NCBI GenBank assembly: GCA_038380435.1
Contig: JAWZYU010000008.1
Location: forward strand, 75,530,020 to 75,594,019
Direction: 5' to 3'
Origin: Ryuthela nishihirai
Lineage: Eukaryota > Arthropoda > Arachnida > Araneae > Heptathelidae
Length of the DNA stretch: 64,000 nt
Position numbers and translations under genes: made by a program. Shown here piece after piece: positions 33,335 to 44,485 of this stretch. The notes below the pieces were generated by a model. The model was given only the letters and a program-made list of their open reading frames with translations. It was not told the origin of the DNA and made no database searches. The first letter of the stretch is position 1. Every line of letters begins with the position of its first letter.

Positions 33335-33365
33335 GGCGCATTAGCAACTCAGGCTATAATGCGCC
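33335..33365 (-). other. 3'-end stem-loop of I-like LINE copy 2
   Basis: ggcgcatta (33335-33343) pairs perfectly with taatgcgcc (33357-33365) around 13 bases, about 30 bases from the 3' end. Confidence 0.65.
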
Positions 33366-33557
33366 AAACGAATATCTAAATAAAAGCTAAAAGTCATCAC
33401 ACCCACAACCAAAGTTAAAAATTTACTACACAAATATAGAAAAAGCAATGTAAAACAATAAAAGGAAACATAGTCAACAAGAAACAAAGGTATAAATGTA
33501 TACTAAATATAAAAAGCACCCAGGTGTAAGCGACCTGGGTTATACATTCGAATAAAA

Positions 33558-36500
33558 CTATAGACGAGTAAAATATCCAGTATATTTTAAAAATTGGAAA
33601 ACAGCATTAAAACAACAATGATCGGATAAAGGATGTCCGAGTGTAAGGGGCTCGGACGTAAAATCGTGAAAGTTAAAATAGAGTCGACGTTCAAAGTTAA
33701 AAGCAGGACAGGAAAGTAAAATATGTTTTATCGTTAAAACGGTGTCACAAAACTCGCACTTAGGTACTGCGTCCGCCTTAAGGAGAAAAGAGTGGGTTAA
33801 AAACGAGTGACCTAAGCGGAGCCGAGCAAGGACAACTTCCTCCTTACGATTCCTGCGAAAACAAGACTGCCACGGTTTGACAATGGGCTTGATCTCGAAG
33901 AGCTTGTTAGCAACCTGTTCAGACCAAGATCTCTGCCACTGTGCCCGGAGCTCGATGGTGAAACGCTGCCGGAAATCCACATATGGAACCGGCAACGGAG
34001 AGTCGGACAGGGGCGTGGCTGACCTGGCAGCAGAATCTGCCAAATCGTTGCCCCTGATTCCGACATGACCGGGCACCCAACAGAAGAGAATCGTGGTGGT
34101 GGCTGCCAGACGATGGAGCTGCTGGCGGATCTTGGAGAGAACAGGGTGAGGCCGATGCCTCACCGAGATCAAAGCCTGTAGCGAGCTAAGCGAGTCGGTG
34201 TAAAGCACACACCGACGATGATGCTTAGCTGCTATATGGTCCAAGGCAATGCTGATAGCATGCAACTCAGCAGTGAAGATGGAACACTGCTGTGGGATCT
34301 GGTCTGCAATGATTACATCACAGCAGACCATGGCTGATCCCACCGAATTGCCGGACTTCGAGCCATCTGTGAAGACAGGCAAGAAGTCCGGGTGCTCAGC
34401 ACGATGGCTGGCAAAGAGTTGGCGGTACACACAGTCAGGTGTAAAGGCCTTCCCCGTCCTGCACAGGGAAAAATCGCAGGAAGGGGAAACAGCGAGCCAA
34501 GGTGGAAGTGGCTCAGCTGTCGACTGTGCGATGCTATCGAGACTGGTGTTGATGTCTCTGAGGTAGCCTCGGACACGCAAACCGAAAGGACGAATGGCAG
34601 TCGGCCGATTCTGGTATAACATTTCCCACCTGGGACTGAAAACGCAGTCCCAAGTGGGATGGCCTCGCAGGGATCGCAATTTTGACGCATACTGCAGGGA
34701 CAACTGCTGACGGCGAATACATAAAGATGGTTCATCGGTCTCAACGTAGAGACTCTGGACCGGCGAAGTGCGGAAGGCCCCCGTGCACACACGGAGGGCC
34801 TGATGATGGAGTGGGTCCAGCACCTTCACCACCGAATCCCGGGCGGAGTCATACACCTGGGATCCGTAGTCCAGTTTCGACCGGACAAGTGCACGGTAAA
34901 GGCGGAGCAAAGAACATCGGTCCGCCCCCCAAGATAGGGAGGAGAGGACCTTGATGATGTTCAATGCCCGCGTGCACTTGGACCTGAGATGTCGGATATG
35001 TGATAAAAAGGTCAATTTCCGGTCGAAGATGAGACCGAGAAACTTGGTCTCCGCCACAACTGGAATGATGTTACCCCCGAGCTGCAGCTCGGGGTCCAGA
35101 TGAAGATTACGCTTGCGGCAAAAGTGCACACAAGCGGTCTTCTGTGGGGAGAACCGGAACCCATTCGCCGTCGCCCAAACCGAGAGATTGTTCAGGGCAG
35201 TTTGCAGTTGTCGCTCAATGACCCTCATGCTGGACGATGAGCAAAAGATGCTAAAGTCATCAACATAGAGGGCATTGCCTACAGTCGGAGGAAGTTGCCG
35301 TGTAATGGAATTGATCTTGACAGCGAAAAGCGTAACACTCAGGACGCAGCCTTGAGGCACCCCCTGTTCTTGGGGGAAAGGCCGCGACAGAGTGTTGCCG
35401 ACACGAACTCGAAAAATACGAGAAGATAAAAAGTTTGCAATGAAGATCGGCATGTGACCTCGCAAGCCGAAGCTGTGAAGGTCACGAAGAATGCCGAATC
35501 TCCATGCCGTGTCGTACGCTTTTTCGATGTCGAAGAAAATGGACACCAGGTGCTCTCTACGTAAAAAGGAATTCCTGATCGCCGATTCGAGGCGGATCAG
35601 GTGGTCTAAGGTAGACCGGTGCCTGCGAAAGCCACACTGGGTGTTGGAAAGAAGGCCGTGATGCTCCAAATACCAGGCCAGCCTGGTATTTACCATCCTT
35701 TCCAACACCTTGCAGACGCAGCTCGTCAACGCAATTGGACGATAATTCGAAGGAATCTTGGGATCTTTTCCTGGCTTAGGGAAGGCCAAGACGATGGCCT
35801 CCCGCCAGGTGTCCGGAAACTGCTCCTCGATGAAAATACGGTTGAAGAGGCGGAGCAGTCGATCCTTACTCGATGGTGAGAGATGTTGGAGCATGGCATA
35901 ATGGACATTGTCTGGCCCCACAGCAGATGCACGAGAAGTGTGCAGAGCACGGCGAAGCTCCTCCGCTGTGAATGGCCTGTTGTAAGACTCCAGGCCATTC
36001 GAATGGAAGGACAGCGGAGAGCGTTCAGCCCTGCTCTTCTGGGCCAGAAACTCGGGGGAGTACGAGGAAGATGAGGAGATGGAGGAGAATGACTCCCCCA
36101 GAGTGTCGGCAATTGCACGAGGATCAGCAATTGCCTGTCCATTGTGCTCCAGGATCGAAAATGAGTGGGACGTGTACTTCCCACCCATCTTCCGGACCTT
36201 ATCCCACACAACCTTAGAACTGGTCGTGCGGGTGATAGAAGATGTATATTTCATCCAAGATTCCTTCTGGCTCTGGCGCCGGACGAAACGGGCTTTCGCC
36301 CTGGCGCGTTTGAATGCTTCGAGGTTGGGGGACGTCGGATATCTCCGAAACACCCCCCAAGCCTTGTTCTGAGCCTTACGAGCTGCGGTGCAGTCGGGAT
36401 TCCACCACGGTTTTGGGAACCGTGGAAACCGAGTCGAGGTCTGAGGAATAGTAGAGGCAGCTGCATGGACGATACAGTCCGTCAACTCCGCCACTGCGAC

Positions 36501-37268
36501 ATTGATGGGCTCCTGGCTGACAGAGTGCTCATCGAGCTCAGACAAGAGCTCGAAGCCACTCCAATCAGCCCGATCAAGCCTCCACCGGGAGACACGCGAA
36601 GGGCTGCAAGGCCCCCCACGAGAGATGGTACACACCACGGGGAGGTGATCGCTTCCATAGGGATTGTCCTCGACCTCCCATGTAAAGAGTGGAAGGATCG
36701 AGGAGGAGCAGATGGTGAGGTCAATGGCAGTGAATTTGCGGGTTGGGGTGTGAAAGTAGGTACTGACACCGGTGTTCAACAGGGAGAGCGATGGATCCAG
36801 GAGACACTGCTCCAAGACCCGGCCCCTCCCGTTGGTGTCAGCACTGCCCCAGAGCGGACTGTGGCCGTTGAAGTCCCCCATGATGAGGAAGGGGGACGGC
36901 AGCTGCGAGACGAGGTCATCAAGGTCATCCCGGAAAACGATGCTTCCGGGTGGGAGATAGACAGAACAGACAGTCAACGAAAATCCCACAAAGAGGTGGA
37001 TGGCTACCGCCTCTAAGTTCGTATGAAGGGGAATGACCTGGAATGGAGAATGGTTGCTCACGAGGATGGCAACACCTCCGTGAGCTGGACCATCTCCATC
37101 CCGGTCCCGGCGAACGAGAGAAAAGTGCCGGATAGCGGGATGGTTGGCTGTCTGCAAAAATGTCTCCTGAAGGCACACGCAGAGGGGTTGGTGCGCCCTC
37201 AGGAGGACCTTGATGTCGTCAATATTCCTCTGGAATCCACGACAATTCCATTGAAGGAGTGTGGCCAT
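33558..37268 (-). CDS. I-like LINE ORF2, endonuclease-RT-RNase H, intact
   Basis: A complete 1236-residue polyprotein starting MATLLQWNCRGFQRN. Residues 1-225 form an APE-type endonuclease (Asn8, Glu35, GDFN at 131-134, GSDH at 205-208) that nicks the target site. Residues about 440-760 form the reverse transcriptase (YRPIALTS at 509, FFDIEKAYDT at 578, GVPQGC at 637, catalytic YVDDF at 668-672). Residues about 960-1085 form RNase H with D967 in FTDGS, E1001 in TAEL, D1025 in YTDS and D1076 in GNDLAD. A CEFC-x6-KH-x4-C zinc-binding patch follows near 1172-1188. All catalytic residues are present, so this protein could be active. ORF1 upstream is frameshifted in this copy. Confidence 0.95.
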   Translation of the reverse strand: MATLLQWNCRGFQRNIDDIKVLLRAHQPLCVCLQETFLQTANHPAIRHFSLVRRDRDGDGPAHGGVAILVSNHSPFQVIPLHTNLEAVAIHLFVGFSLTVCSVYLPPGSIVFRDDLDDLVSQLPSPFLIMGDFNGHSPLWGSADTNGRGRVLEQCLLDPSLSLLNTGVSTYFHTPTRKFTAIDLTICSSSILPLFTWEVEDNPYGSDHLPVVCTISRGGPCSPSRVSRWRLDRADWSGFELLSELDEHSVSQEPINVAVAELTDCIVHAAASTIPQTSTRFPRFPKPWWNPDCTAARKAQNKAWGVFRRYPTSPNLEAFKRARAKARFVRRQSQKESWMKYTSSITRTTSSKVVWDKVRKMGGKYTSHSFSILEHNGQAIADPRAIADTLGESFSSISSSSSYSPEFLAQKSRAERSPLSFHSNGLESYNRPFTAEELRRALHTSRASAVGPDNVHYAMLQHLSPSSKDRLLRLFNRIFIEEQFPDTWREAIVLAFPKPGKDPKIPSNYRPIALTSCVCKVLERMVNTRLAWYLEHHGLLSNTQCGFRRHRSTLDHLIRLESAIRNSFLRREHLVSIFFDIEKAYDTAWRFGILRDLHSFGLRGHMPIFIANFLSSRIFRVRVGNTLSRPFPQEQGVPQGCVLSVTLFAVKINSITRQLPPTVGNALYVDDFSIFCSSSSMRVIERQLQTALNNLSVWATANGFRFSPQKTACVHFCRKRNLHLDPELQLGGNIIPVVAETKFLGLIFDRKLTFLSHIRHLRSKCTRALNIIKVLSSLSWGADRCSLLRLYRALVRSKLDYGSQVYDSARDSVVKVLDPLHHQALRVCTGAFRTSPVQSLYVETDEPSLCIRRQQLSLQYASKLRSLRGHPTWDCVFSPRWEMLYQNRPTAIRPFGLRVRGYLRDINTSLDSIAQSTAEPLPPWLAVSPSCDFSLCRTGKAFTPDCVYRQLFASHRAEHPDFLPVFTDGSKSGNSVGSAMVCCDVIIADQIPQQCSIFTAELHAISIALDHIAAKHHRRCVLYTDSLSSLQALISVRHRPHPVLSKIRQQLHRLAATTTILFCWVPGHVGIRGNDLADSAARSATPLSDSPLPVPYVDFRQRFTIELRAQWQRSWSEQVANKLFEIKPIVKPWQSCFRRNRKEEVVLARLRLGHSFLTHSFLLKADAVPKCEFCDTVLTIKHILLSCPAFNFERRLYFNFHDFTSEPLTLGHPLSDHCCFNAVFQFLKYTGYFTRL

Positions 37269-37304
37269 CTCAGGTCTTGGAAGAATTGGCGGACGTCTTT
37301 CGAT

Positions 37305-38537
37305 TTATTTTAACCGTCGCCAGCGACGGTTTAGGAAAATTAGGGCGGTCGGTGTCCATGTCCTCGGAGTCGTCCGAGCAACATGGATCTGAGACCGCCG
37401 AACGAGGAGGTAAAATTTTCTTTTTGGCCCCGGCGGGGGCCCCTTGGGTTTCGAAGGTCTTGCTGTCTGTGGGCGGGGTGGAGGGGGCCTTCCGGAGGTG
37501 GATGTGGAAGGCACAGACACAGGAATAGAAACCGGTGTCGATGTCGAGGTTGACACCGACGTCGGCTTCGCCTGCGTCAAGAGGTACTTGGCAGCAGGCG
37601 AGAAAGATTCAGCTGGTGGAACGCTGATGTCGGTCTGCACCGCCACGGAAGCCATCTTAATGACAGGCTTTCCAACCACCGCACCGGCATAGGAGACCTT
37701 GCCAGGTGGGGCAGGCGGTGCAGCGAGCTTTCTCGCCTCTGGATAGCTGATGTTGTGGAGGGTCTTCAGGCGCTGTACCTCTTTCTCCTCCAGCCACTTC
37801 GGATAGTCGCGGGAGTACGCTGGATGTTCACCACGGCAGTTTACACAGCATGCCTTTTCTGCTGTGCAGTCAGGTTCAAGGTGATCCTGACTGCCACAAC
37901 GAGCACAGGTGGGTTTGCCCCGGCATGCGGTGCGGGCATGGCCAAACCTCTGGCATTGAAAGCAACGCAGAGGATTGGGGATAAATGGCCGCACCTCACA
38001 GTGTAAATATCCTGCCTTGATGGAAGTAGGCAGGCGTGGTGTATTGAAAGTTAGAATAAGTACCCGGCTGGGTTCTAACTTTCCATTACGGCGTGACGAA
38101 ACCCGGTGGACTGCGATCACTCCCTGGGCCGAAAGCTCCGAGAGGATTTCCTCCTCAGAAACCTTGAGGAGGCCCCACTCGGAGATCACACCCCGGGAGG
38201 AATTGAGCGTCTTGTGCGGAGTGACTTCGACAGCCACTCCACCAATCGCTGTAACCTTTAAGAGAAGCTCCGAATGCTTGGAGCACGCAGTCTCCACCTG
38301 CAAGTCACCAGATCTTAGGCGCTTGACAGATTTCGGCTCTCCCGCAAGACCTTGCAAACCCTTGTTTATAAAAAAGGGGGACATGTCCCCAAGAACCTGG
38401 TCACCCGTAGAGTGGATGATCAGGAACTTCGGAGACGGAGACACACACGAAGACGAAGGCAAAGACAAAGAAGTTGGGGGTTCATGGCGAGCCCTCTTGG
38501 CGGCATTGACCGATGAATTTTGAGTTGTGGAACTCAT
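37305..38537 (-). pseudogene. I-like LINE ORF1 (gag-like), frameshifted near the end
   Basis: Starts at 38537 (MSSTTQNSSVNAAKRAR), the same relative ATG as copy 1. It matches copy 1 ORF1 through the three zinc knuckles and into the proline-rich tail. Near 37426 one G is missing (tttttggcccc here, tttttgggcccc in copy 1), so the last ~40 residues are read in another frame and the protein stops at 37305, 37 bases before the ORF2 ATG. The third knuckle has also lost its last cysteine (YSRDYPKW in place of YSRDCPKW). RNA binding through the first two knuckles may remain. The TGAgATG junction is preserved in the DNA but not used as the stop. Confidence 0.88.
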
Positions 38538-39183
38538 GTTTGTTTTAGAAAATTCAGTGCCCGTTGTCCCCACCCACCATGGAGTCCAACAAGGGGACGC
38601 CCAGTCGGGCGCCAGGGCTGCCCGGGCACCATACCCATACAGGCAGTGAGCCAAGCCCGCACAACAAAACAAAAAGAAAAGAAAAAGAGAAGTGGCAGGA
38701 AACTCGTCGGAGTTCCCACAAAAGAAAAGAAGCAACAAAGCAATAAAGTGTGAGGCAAGAGCTGGCCACACAAAAGAAAGAAAACTACAAAATTAGTAAA
38801 TGTGTGTGGAAACTCGCAAACCGTTGTCCGGACGGTGGACAAGGTTACTCACCGATCTGCATAGTTGACCCTAGCAGGACCAGCCCACCAGCCGATTGAT
38901 CCTGAGGGGGCCACCCCAGGACCTCCCGTTTATCTGAAGCAGAGGCCAAAGCAGTGTATAGCAGCGGCCCCGGAAGTCGCTGCCCAGCCCCGCGACAGAC
39001 AGGCTCCCCAATGGCAAAACGGCCAAAGGGGACCCCACCAGTCATGAGCTGGGGAGAGAAGACGGGGACCCCTGAGCAACTGCCAGGATCCTCCTTTCCA
39101 GGGACACGGGTCTCCGCGCACGGCAAACACGCGGGCGAGCGTTTAGGACCCTGTGAAGGTAACCGAGCCAGCGGAACCTTCAC
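38538..39183 (-). other. 5' UTR of I-like LINE copy 2
   Basis: A 646-bp GC-rich leader nearly identical to copy 1. The 5' hairpin is kept: gtgaaggt pairs with accttcac, where copy 1 has a G-U pair. The extreme 5' ~20 bases of copy 1 are missing before the G run. Confidence 0.6.
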
Positions 39184-39197
39184 GGGGGGGGGGGGGG

Positions 39198-40030
39198 ATG
39201 GACAGGTAGCCGTTAGCATTCAGGGACCCATCGAGTGGTACCAACAGTTTACAGGTCATACCAGGAAAACATCCCCAGACATGCACACTGCCACTGCCGG
39301 CCTATACTTGGCCAACAAGTGTGTCTAGGTGTTGGTTCTCATGTGTCTGACGCCATATCTGCCACTTCTGTGGAATAGAAACCTCAATTTGTCGGGGAAG
39401 GCAACCTTTTTCCACTCTTCCACTGTCCAATGACAGTAGTAGTGTGCGAACTGCAGGCGTCGTTGCTGATGGATCTTGATTAACATGGGCGCCTTTACGC
39501 AGCGTTGACTCTGGAGACCCATGCATAAAAGGGTTCGTTCAACTGTTATCGGGGATATGTACCTGGGTGTCCCAGCATTCATTTGAGTGGTCAATTGCTG
39601 CACTAATGCAAGTCGATTGCCCTTTACCAGTTGACTGAGGCGATGTTCTCCTCTGGGGTTGATGGCCTTTGGAGATACACAGTTACGACGTCTGGAGGTA
39701 CTCAGTGTGCCAGCGGTCCATTCTTGGTACCCCCTTACTACAGCACCTCGCGAACAGCCCATGAAGTCTGCTGTTTCCGAAATGCAGACTTCGTAAAATG
39801 AAACCCTTGGCGCGGTAGCCGATGATCATTCCTTTTTGAACATCCGTCAAATCAATACCTCTGCCCATTGCACTCAAGTTACACATTACGGATCATCTGT
39901 TATGGCTGCCGCTTATATCTCTATGTGGTCGACCTTGTCATGTGCACTCTATGATGCACCTAGGCAGGTACACTGTGATTCCTTGGGTGGTCATATTATT
40001 CTGATACGACTGTGTATGAGCTAACATTCT
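39198..40030 (-). pseudogene. Tc1-like transposase relic, C-terminal part missing
   Basis: Reading minus from about 39890: MGRGIDLTDVQKGMIIGYRA is the first helix-turn-helix. MGCSRGAVVRGYQEW follows, then PRGEHRLSQLVKGNR, a VERTLLCMGLQSQR segment, and WTVEEWKKVAFPDKLRFLFH around the first aspartate (PDKL in place of SDES). The last part, SGSVHVWGCFPGM and GSLNANGYLSI at 39290-39205, precedes the second catalytic aspartate, which is lost at the G run next to the LINE. Frameshifts lie near 39760 and 39330. The right terminal repeat is likely near 39985-40030 (tcatattattctgatacgac). It is a third, separate Tc1 lineage. Confidence 0.82.
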
Positions 40031-40279
40031 GGATATACACTATTTGACCATGGGTGGCTCAGCTTGTTCATTAGAGAATTTATATCACTTCTCCACCAAA
40101 AAAAAAACGAAAGAAAGATTAAAAGAATTTGAAGTACAATATTTATTATTTTTCTTCTATGAAAACATATAAGGAATTTTAACATTTGTTGCATAATCCC
40201 TATTTGTCATGTTGTGCAAATTACCATTTGTAGAACTGAATTTGAGCATCTGTGTTCCAATATTTTTTTTAGTTTGTAA

Positions 40280-40602
40280 ATTGGGTTGTTTTACCTCTGA
40301 GTGGCAGTTTCTTTGCATGCAATGGGCTAAATGGCCAGGTCACAAAGAGCCAATGGGCTCAGAGAAAGTTGGGGGAAGGGGACCCACTGAACATGTTGGT
40401 TTTAGTGGGTCTTGTAGCCTCTTATCAAGGCCATCCAATGTGTTTTTTAATGTTTGAAGAGTATGGCTCTCCTGGACATGGGGCCATGGCTTAATGTTCC
40501 ATCCTATGGATGATGGCCTTTACAAGCCCACAGATTTTTCCTATTGACTGAGGGCAGGGTGGGGAATTTTGCAGAGATAAATCTCAGCACTGGCCCAGAT
40601 GG
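40280..40602 (-). mobile_element. SINE, head missing, with 10-bp target duplication
   Basis: tagtttgtaa flanks it (40270-40279 and 40603-40612). It stops just before the tRNA head, so it is a genuine 5'-truncated insertion, as expected from target-primed reverse transcription. Confidence 0.85.
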
Positions 40603-40612
40603 TAGTTTGTAA

Positions 40613-41220
40613 GTAATGTGTAGTTGTAAGTATGTGTGTGGTAATTACATACCTCCATTCTGCTAAACACTCTTAGTTAATTTCTAGTGTAATCCTTTGC
40701 AATATGATCAACTGCAATCAATTCAATAAATAGTCAAAGACCCTGCTATTTTGTGAACCATCATTTTGTGTAACCAGTCATTTATTCATAGTTAAAATGT
40801 CAGTACAGTATGGTCAAAATTTATTCCAATAGAATATCTCAATAGGGAATCATAATTTATTCAACAAATTTGATTTTTATGTGTAAATATTAAAGGAATC
40901 ATTTTCATAGCAAATAAATAAGGAGTCCTGTAAATGACAGCTATGCACTGGAAGAAGAGCTGTACCAATCTTCTGCAATGACATAAAGAGCCTGTTTGGC
41001 CTACCACCTAAGGTCCAAGCTTGACCCCCATGGTGAAAGTCTTGAAATCAACTTCACAAGGTTCAATGTTTACACAGTAACTTGTCTCCCTCATAATGAG
41101 TGCACTGCACGTAACACACACACATATACTGAATGGGTTCAAAAGGCATGAGCCTGGTAGTGTTAAGTACTGATTGCATGTGCAGTTACTTTCCTTATAC
41201 TCCAGAGGAGAGGGACTTTG
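40613..41220. other. AT-rich DNA, nothing recognised
   Basis: No supported feature. Confidence 0.4.
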
Positions 41221-41570
41221 GTTGGGTTGTTTTCCCTCTGAGAGGCCCTTTTTTGCAGACAATGGTCTAAATGTACAGATCATAAGGACCCCAAGAGCTC
41301 GGAAAGGAATGGGGGAAGAGAATCCACTGGACAGCTATTAGGAGACAGATTAAAGCCTTCTGTCAAGACCATCCAGTATGTTCTTTAATATGCACAGGGA
41401 GTCATGACTTAATAGCCTACCTGATGAATGACAGCTTTTCCAAGACCACTGATGTCTCTCCTTTCCTGAGTGAGGGCAGTGTGGGGGTTTAATGAAGATA
41501 TATCTGAACACTGGCACAGATGAGACTCAAACTAGGTAATTATAGATCATGAGCCTGGTGTGTTACCGAA
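41221..41570 (-). mobile_element. SINE, old copy
   Basis: Diverged but continuous match from ttgggttgttttccctctga to the head (tgagcctggtgtgttaccga). Confidence 0.75.
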
Positions 41571-41746
41571 TTACCTGGTGTGCTACCCTGGTGTGTTCAC
41601 AGGACTCAGCTTTCAGGAATTCTACCTCTATGCAATTCACACCATGCAACAGTGCTTATCAACTGAATAAGCTTCAATGTATTTACATTACTATAAGTGA
41701 TCCATTGAAAGCACCAGTGAATTATCAACAAGCCTATTTTATTAGG

Positions 41747-42988
41747 CCATTCGGTACTTTTCGGTTAATGGAGCGCCAGTCGTAATTGTGTGCCAAAGCA
41801 GCAAATGTGGTAACTTGTTTATCACGTCACGATTAGCTATACAATGATGTCATTGCAAATAAGCGGGAAGAATGAACATCGATCCAGTCATTTTCCCTTT
41901 GAGATTGTCAGTTACTTTTTTGTTCAAGTGATGATTTTTTTTGACGAAAGAATCAACATGGATTATACGATTTGGCAATTGCCAAATGACGAACACTCCG
42001 CGATTAAATTCTTCCAAGACACAGGTATCATCCATACTGAAAGTTTTTGTTCGGGAAACTACAAAATGAAACTGTATTTTACTTCTACAGAAGCACCAAA
42101 ATTAATAAATAGAGTGGAAACTGGTTCGAACATTCATGCATTCCTTTTTTTTAACAGCTCTTCGGTTCATTTACTTCTGGTGTCAAGAGCTCACATTGGT
42201 AGAATTCTGCCAACTGCAACTAAAAATGAATCATTGTACAACTGTCGAGTGGAATAATTACATGCGGGAGGTATGTGCTAATTCGTTACTTTCTTGATCT
42301 TTGTTAAAATCTGCAGTTCTAACAAAATCATCGAAGTAGATGAAAGTCTCTTTACTCGCAGAAAATAAAACATTGGTCGTATTCTTCTGCCGCAGTGGGT
42401 ATTCGGTGGAATTTGCTGTGAATCAAAAGAATGCTTTCTAGTGGCTGTGCCAGACCATTCAGCAAAAACTTTGATTGCAGCCATACAAGAAAACATGCTA
42501 GAAGGAAGTATAATTTACTCCAACTGTTGGAAAGTGTATAAAGCGGATGAATTAGCAGATGTCGGATATGAACACCTGCAAGTTAATCATAAATACAACT
42601 TTATTGATCCTGATACCGGATGCCATACGCAAACAGTTGAAAGGCTGTGGAGCAGTGCAAGATGGCCCAATAAACATCAGTGCGGCACTGCCCACCACCA
42701 CCTAGATTCCTACATAATTGAATTCACATGGTGTTGATTACATGAGAAGATACAAATATTTTCAGCGATGTTAAACGATATCACCAGCTGTGTAATCTGA
42801 AATTGTGATAAAATCCATTTTGCATTTTTGTTATTTGTGGATTTTTGTATTTGTCTTTTTTTTTTGTGTATTTATTTTGGTTTTAATAAATAGTCATTCT
42901 TTTCATGAAGCTGTATATATTGTTAGGGTTGCCGCACAATTACGACTGGCGCCCTGTGAACCGAAAAGTACTGACCATTCTATTAGTA
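41747..42988 (+). mobile_element. Merlin DNA transposon relic
   Basis: Terminal inverted repeats: gtacttttcggtt with gcgccagtcgtaattgtg on the left (41754-41791), and their complement on the right (42933-42971). cctattttattagg occurs on both sides (41733-41746 and 42989-43002). The transposase relic inside belongs to the Merlin/IS1595 group. Confidence 0.78.
41844..42737 (+). pseudogene. Merlin (ISXO2-like) transposase, broken
   Basis: Two plus-strand pieces. The first (41844-42257) has IWQLPNDEHSAIKFFQDTGI, then a cysteine and YKMKLYF, the family's N-terminal zinc-ribbon region, much decayed. The second (42441-42737) is clear ISXO2-like transposase: VPDHSAKTLIAAIQENMLEG, then IIYSNCWKVYKADEL, where the catalytic aspartate of the usual YSDCW motif is replaced by asparagine. 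After it come VNHKYNFIDPDTG and HTQTVERLWSSAR with the catalytic glutamate, then the HLDSYIIEFTW end. Lacking the aspartate and with a broken middle, it is inactive. Confidence 0.85.
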
Positions 42989-43002
42989 CCTATTTTATTA
43001 GG

Positions 43003-44125
43003 TACTATTCCTAGTACCTAAGACTGTATCTATCAGCCATGCAGGAACTACAATGCAATTGCTTACTTTTTAATTATCTTTATACAGTACTGACATCTAG
43101 GCACAAAACAGGAAACCATCATCTAAATTTGAAAGGCATTAATCATCCTTTTCAATTAACTAATTGTATGAGAGAAATCCATCTGTATTTCTGAACATCT
43201 TTTCATATCAGCCAATCAGACTTAAGCAGCTCTGCTTGAAGAATACATCTTACCGAGAAGAGGCTTCTCACACTTATGGTTAATGGGGGCCCCCTGAGGA
43301 AACTGTACAAGTGCCAATTAAAGAGATCATGCTTTTATCCATTACATAAAGAGGCTAGTCCCAAAAGGCAAGCTTCCAATAAGGTATATATGCATATCCT
43401 GCCATAGCAGCAGAATATTACAAAGGTTTTGATATTGATCATTTACCTAACAAACTAATGGTTTGACCACGCTTATAAATTCTGAATTTGCTGCACTGAT
43501 GCGTTACGTTGAGGAAAACTCCACTTCAAGGCATTACCAACCCTACTTTGGAGTAATATATTTCAGGCACGTTAGTTTTTTGTTTTTCTGGTTCTTGGAG
43601 TTCTACCAGCAAAATTTTCTATTTGAAAATTGTATAATTATCTGATTGTTGGCATAGGGTCCTTGCCACATAGTTGAAATTAGAGAGTTGATTGATATTT
43701 TAGCACTACCTCTCTCAATAAAGTTAAAAAAACATTAATCATTTTCTTTTCACATGATATGGAATGTGAGGACTCTGCACAGAAAATAAAACACTGACAT
43801 ATCATATGCAATGTAGATCAATAATCTTGTTAATATAGGTGCAATAAGGAGAGTCAATAAAGATGGGAGGAAATTCTGGAAAAATTCCAATTTAATTCCA
43901 TAAATATGAAGTAATACACTAACAGAACTGTGTCAGTAAACAGTGAAGAAAATACGTTTTTTAAATATTATTTCTGATTTAAATTAGCAAAAAATTTATG
44001 AACTATTAAAACACACACATATGTCCCATTTTCATTTTATTGAAGCTGTTTGGTGACTGAATAAAATCTTTTGAGTTGTAGAAAATATATCTTTAATGAT
44101 GTATTTAAAAGTTTTGAAACATAAT
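43003..44125. other. AT-rich DNA, nothing recognised
   Basis: No coding signal. 43085-43167 is a diverged match of 20678-20745. Confidence 0.4.
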
Positions 44126-44345
44126 TTAGCTGTCCTGTGGTTAAGGGGTTAGCGTGCTTGGCTACTGATCAAAAGGACCTGAGCAATAGGATTCAAGCCC
44201 AGATTAAAGGGATTCAAGACCTGGGTAAGGCAAGGATGTTGTGTTGTCTCTGCTGAGGTCTTGCCTTCCTAACTGACCTTCTACTATGGCACATAAACTC
44301 ACAGACTCCTGCCAGACCTCTTGGCAAGCAGCCACTTGAGGGGGT
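44126..44345 (+). repeat. tRNA-like SINE candidate
   Basis: A-box-like gtggttaaggggtta and B-box-like ggattcaagccc at tRNA spacing (44126-44205), followed by a non-tRNA body. Only one copy in the window, so the family is unproven. Confidence 0.4.
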
Positions 44346-44485
44346 AATTTTCCTTTTTGTAGTAAAAATTTTGGGCAATCATTTTCATGTCAGGCATGCA
44401 CATGTTGCTGAAAATTACATTTTGTTTAAAACTATGAAATTTGAGTTGGTGACTCTAGTTAACTGTTGGCTTGTTTAAAGTTAAA

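Larger units (their letters stand above)
33306..39183 (-). mobile_element. I-like non-LTR retrotransposon, copy 2, nearly full length
   Basis: Same structure as copy 1: 5' UTR, ORF1, ORF2 and CCAA-type tail. It is flanked on both sides by a run of 14 G (33292-33305 and 39184-39197), which may be the target duplication. Upstream of its 5' end lies a Tc1 relic. Downstream of its 3' end lies the 5' end of element G. Confidence 0.92.
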
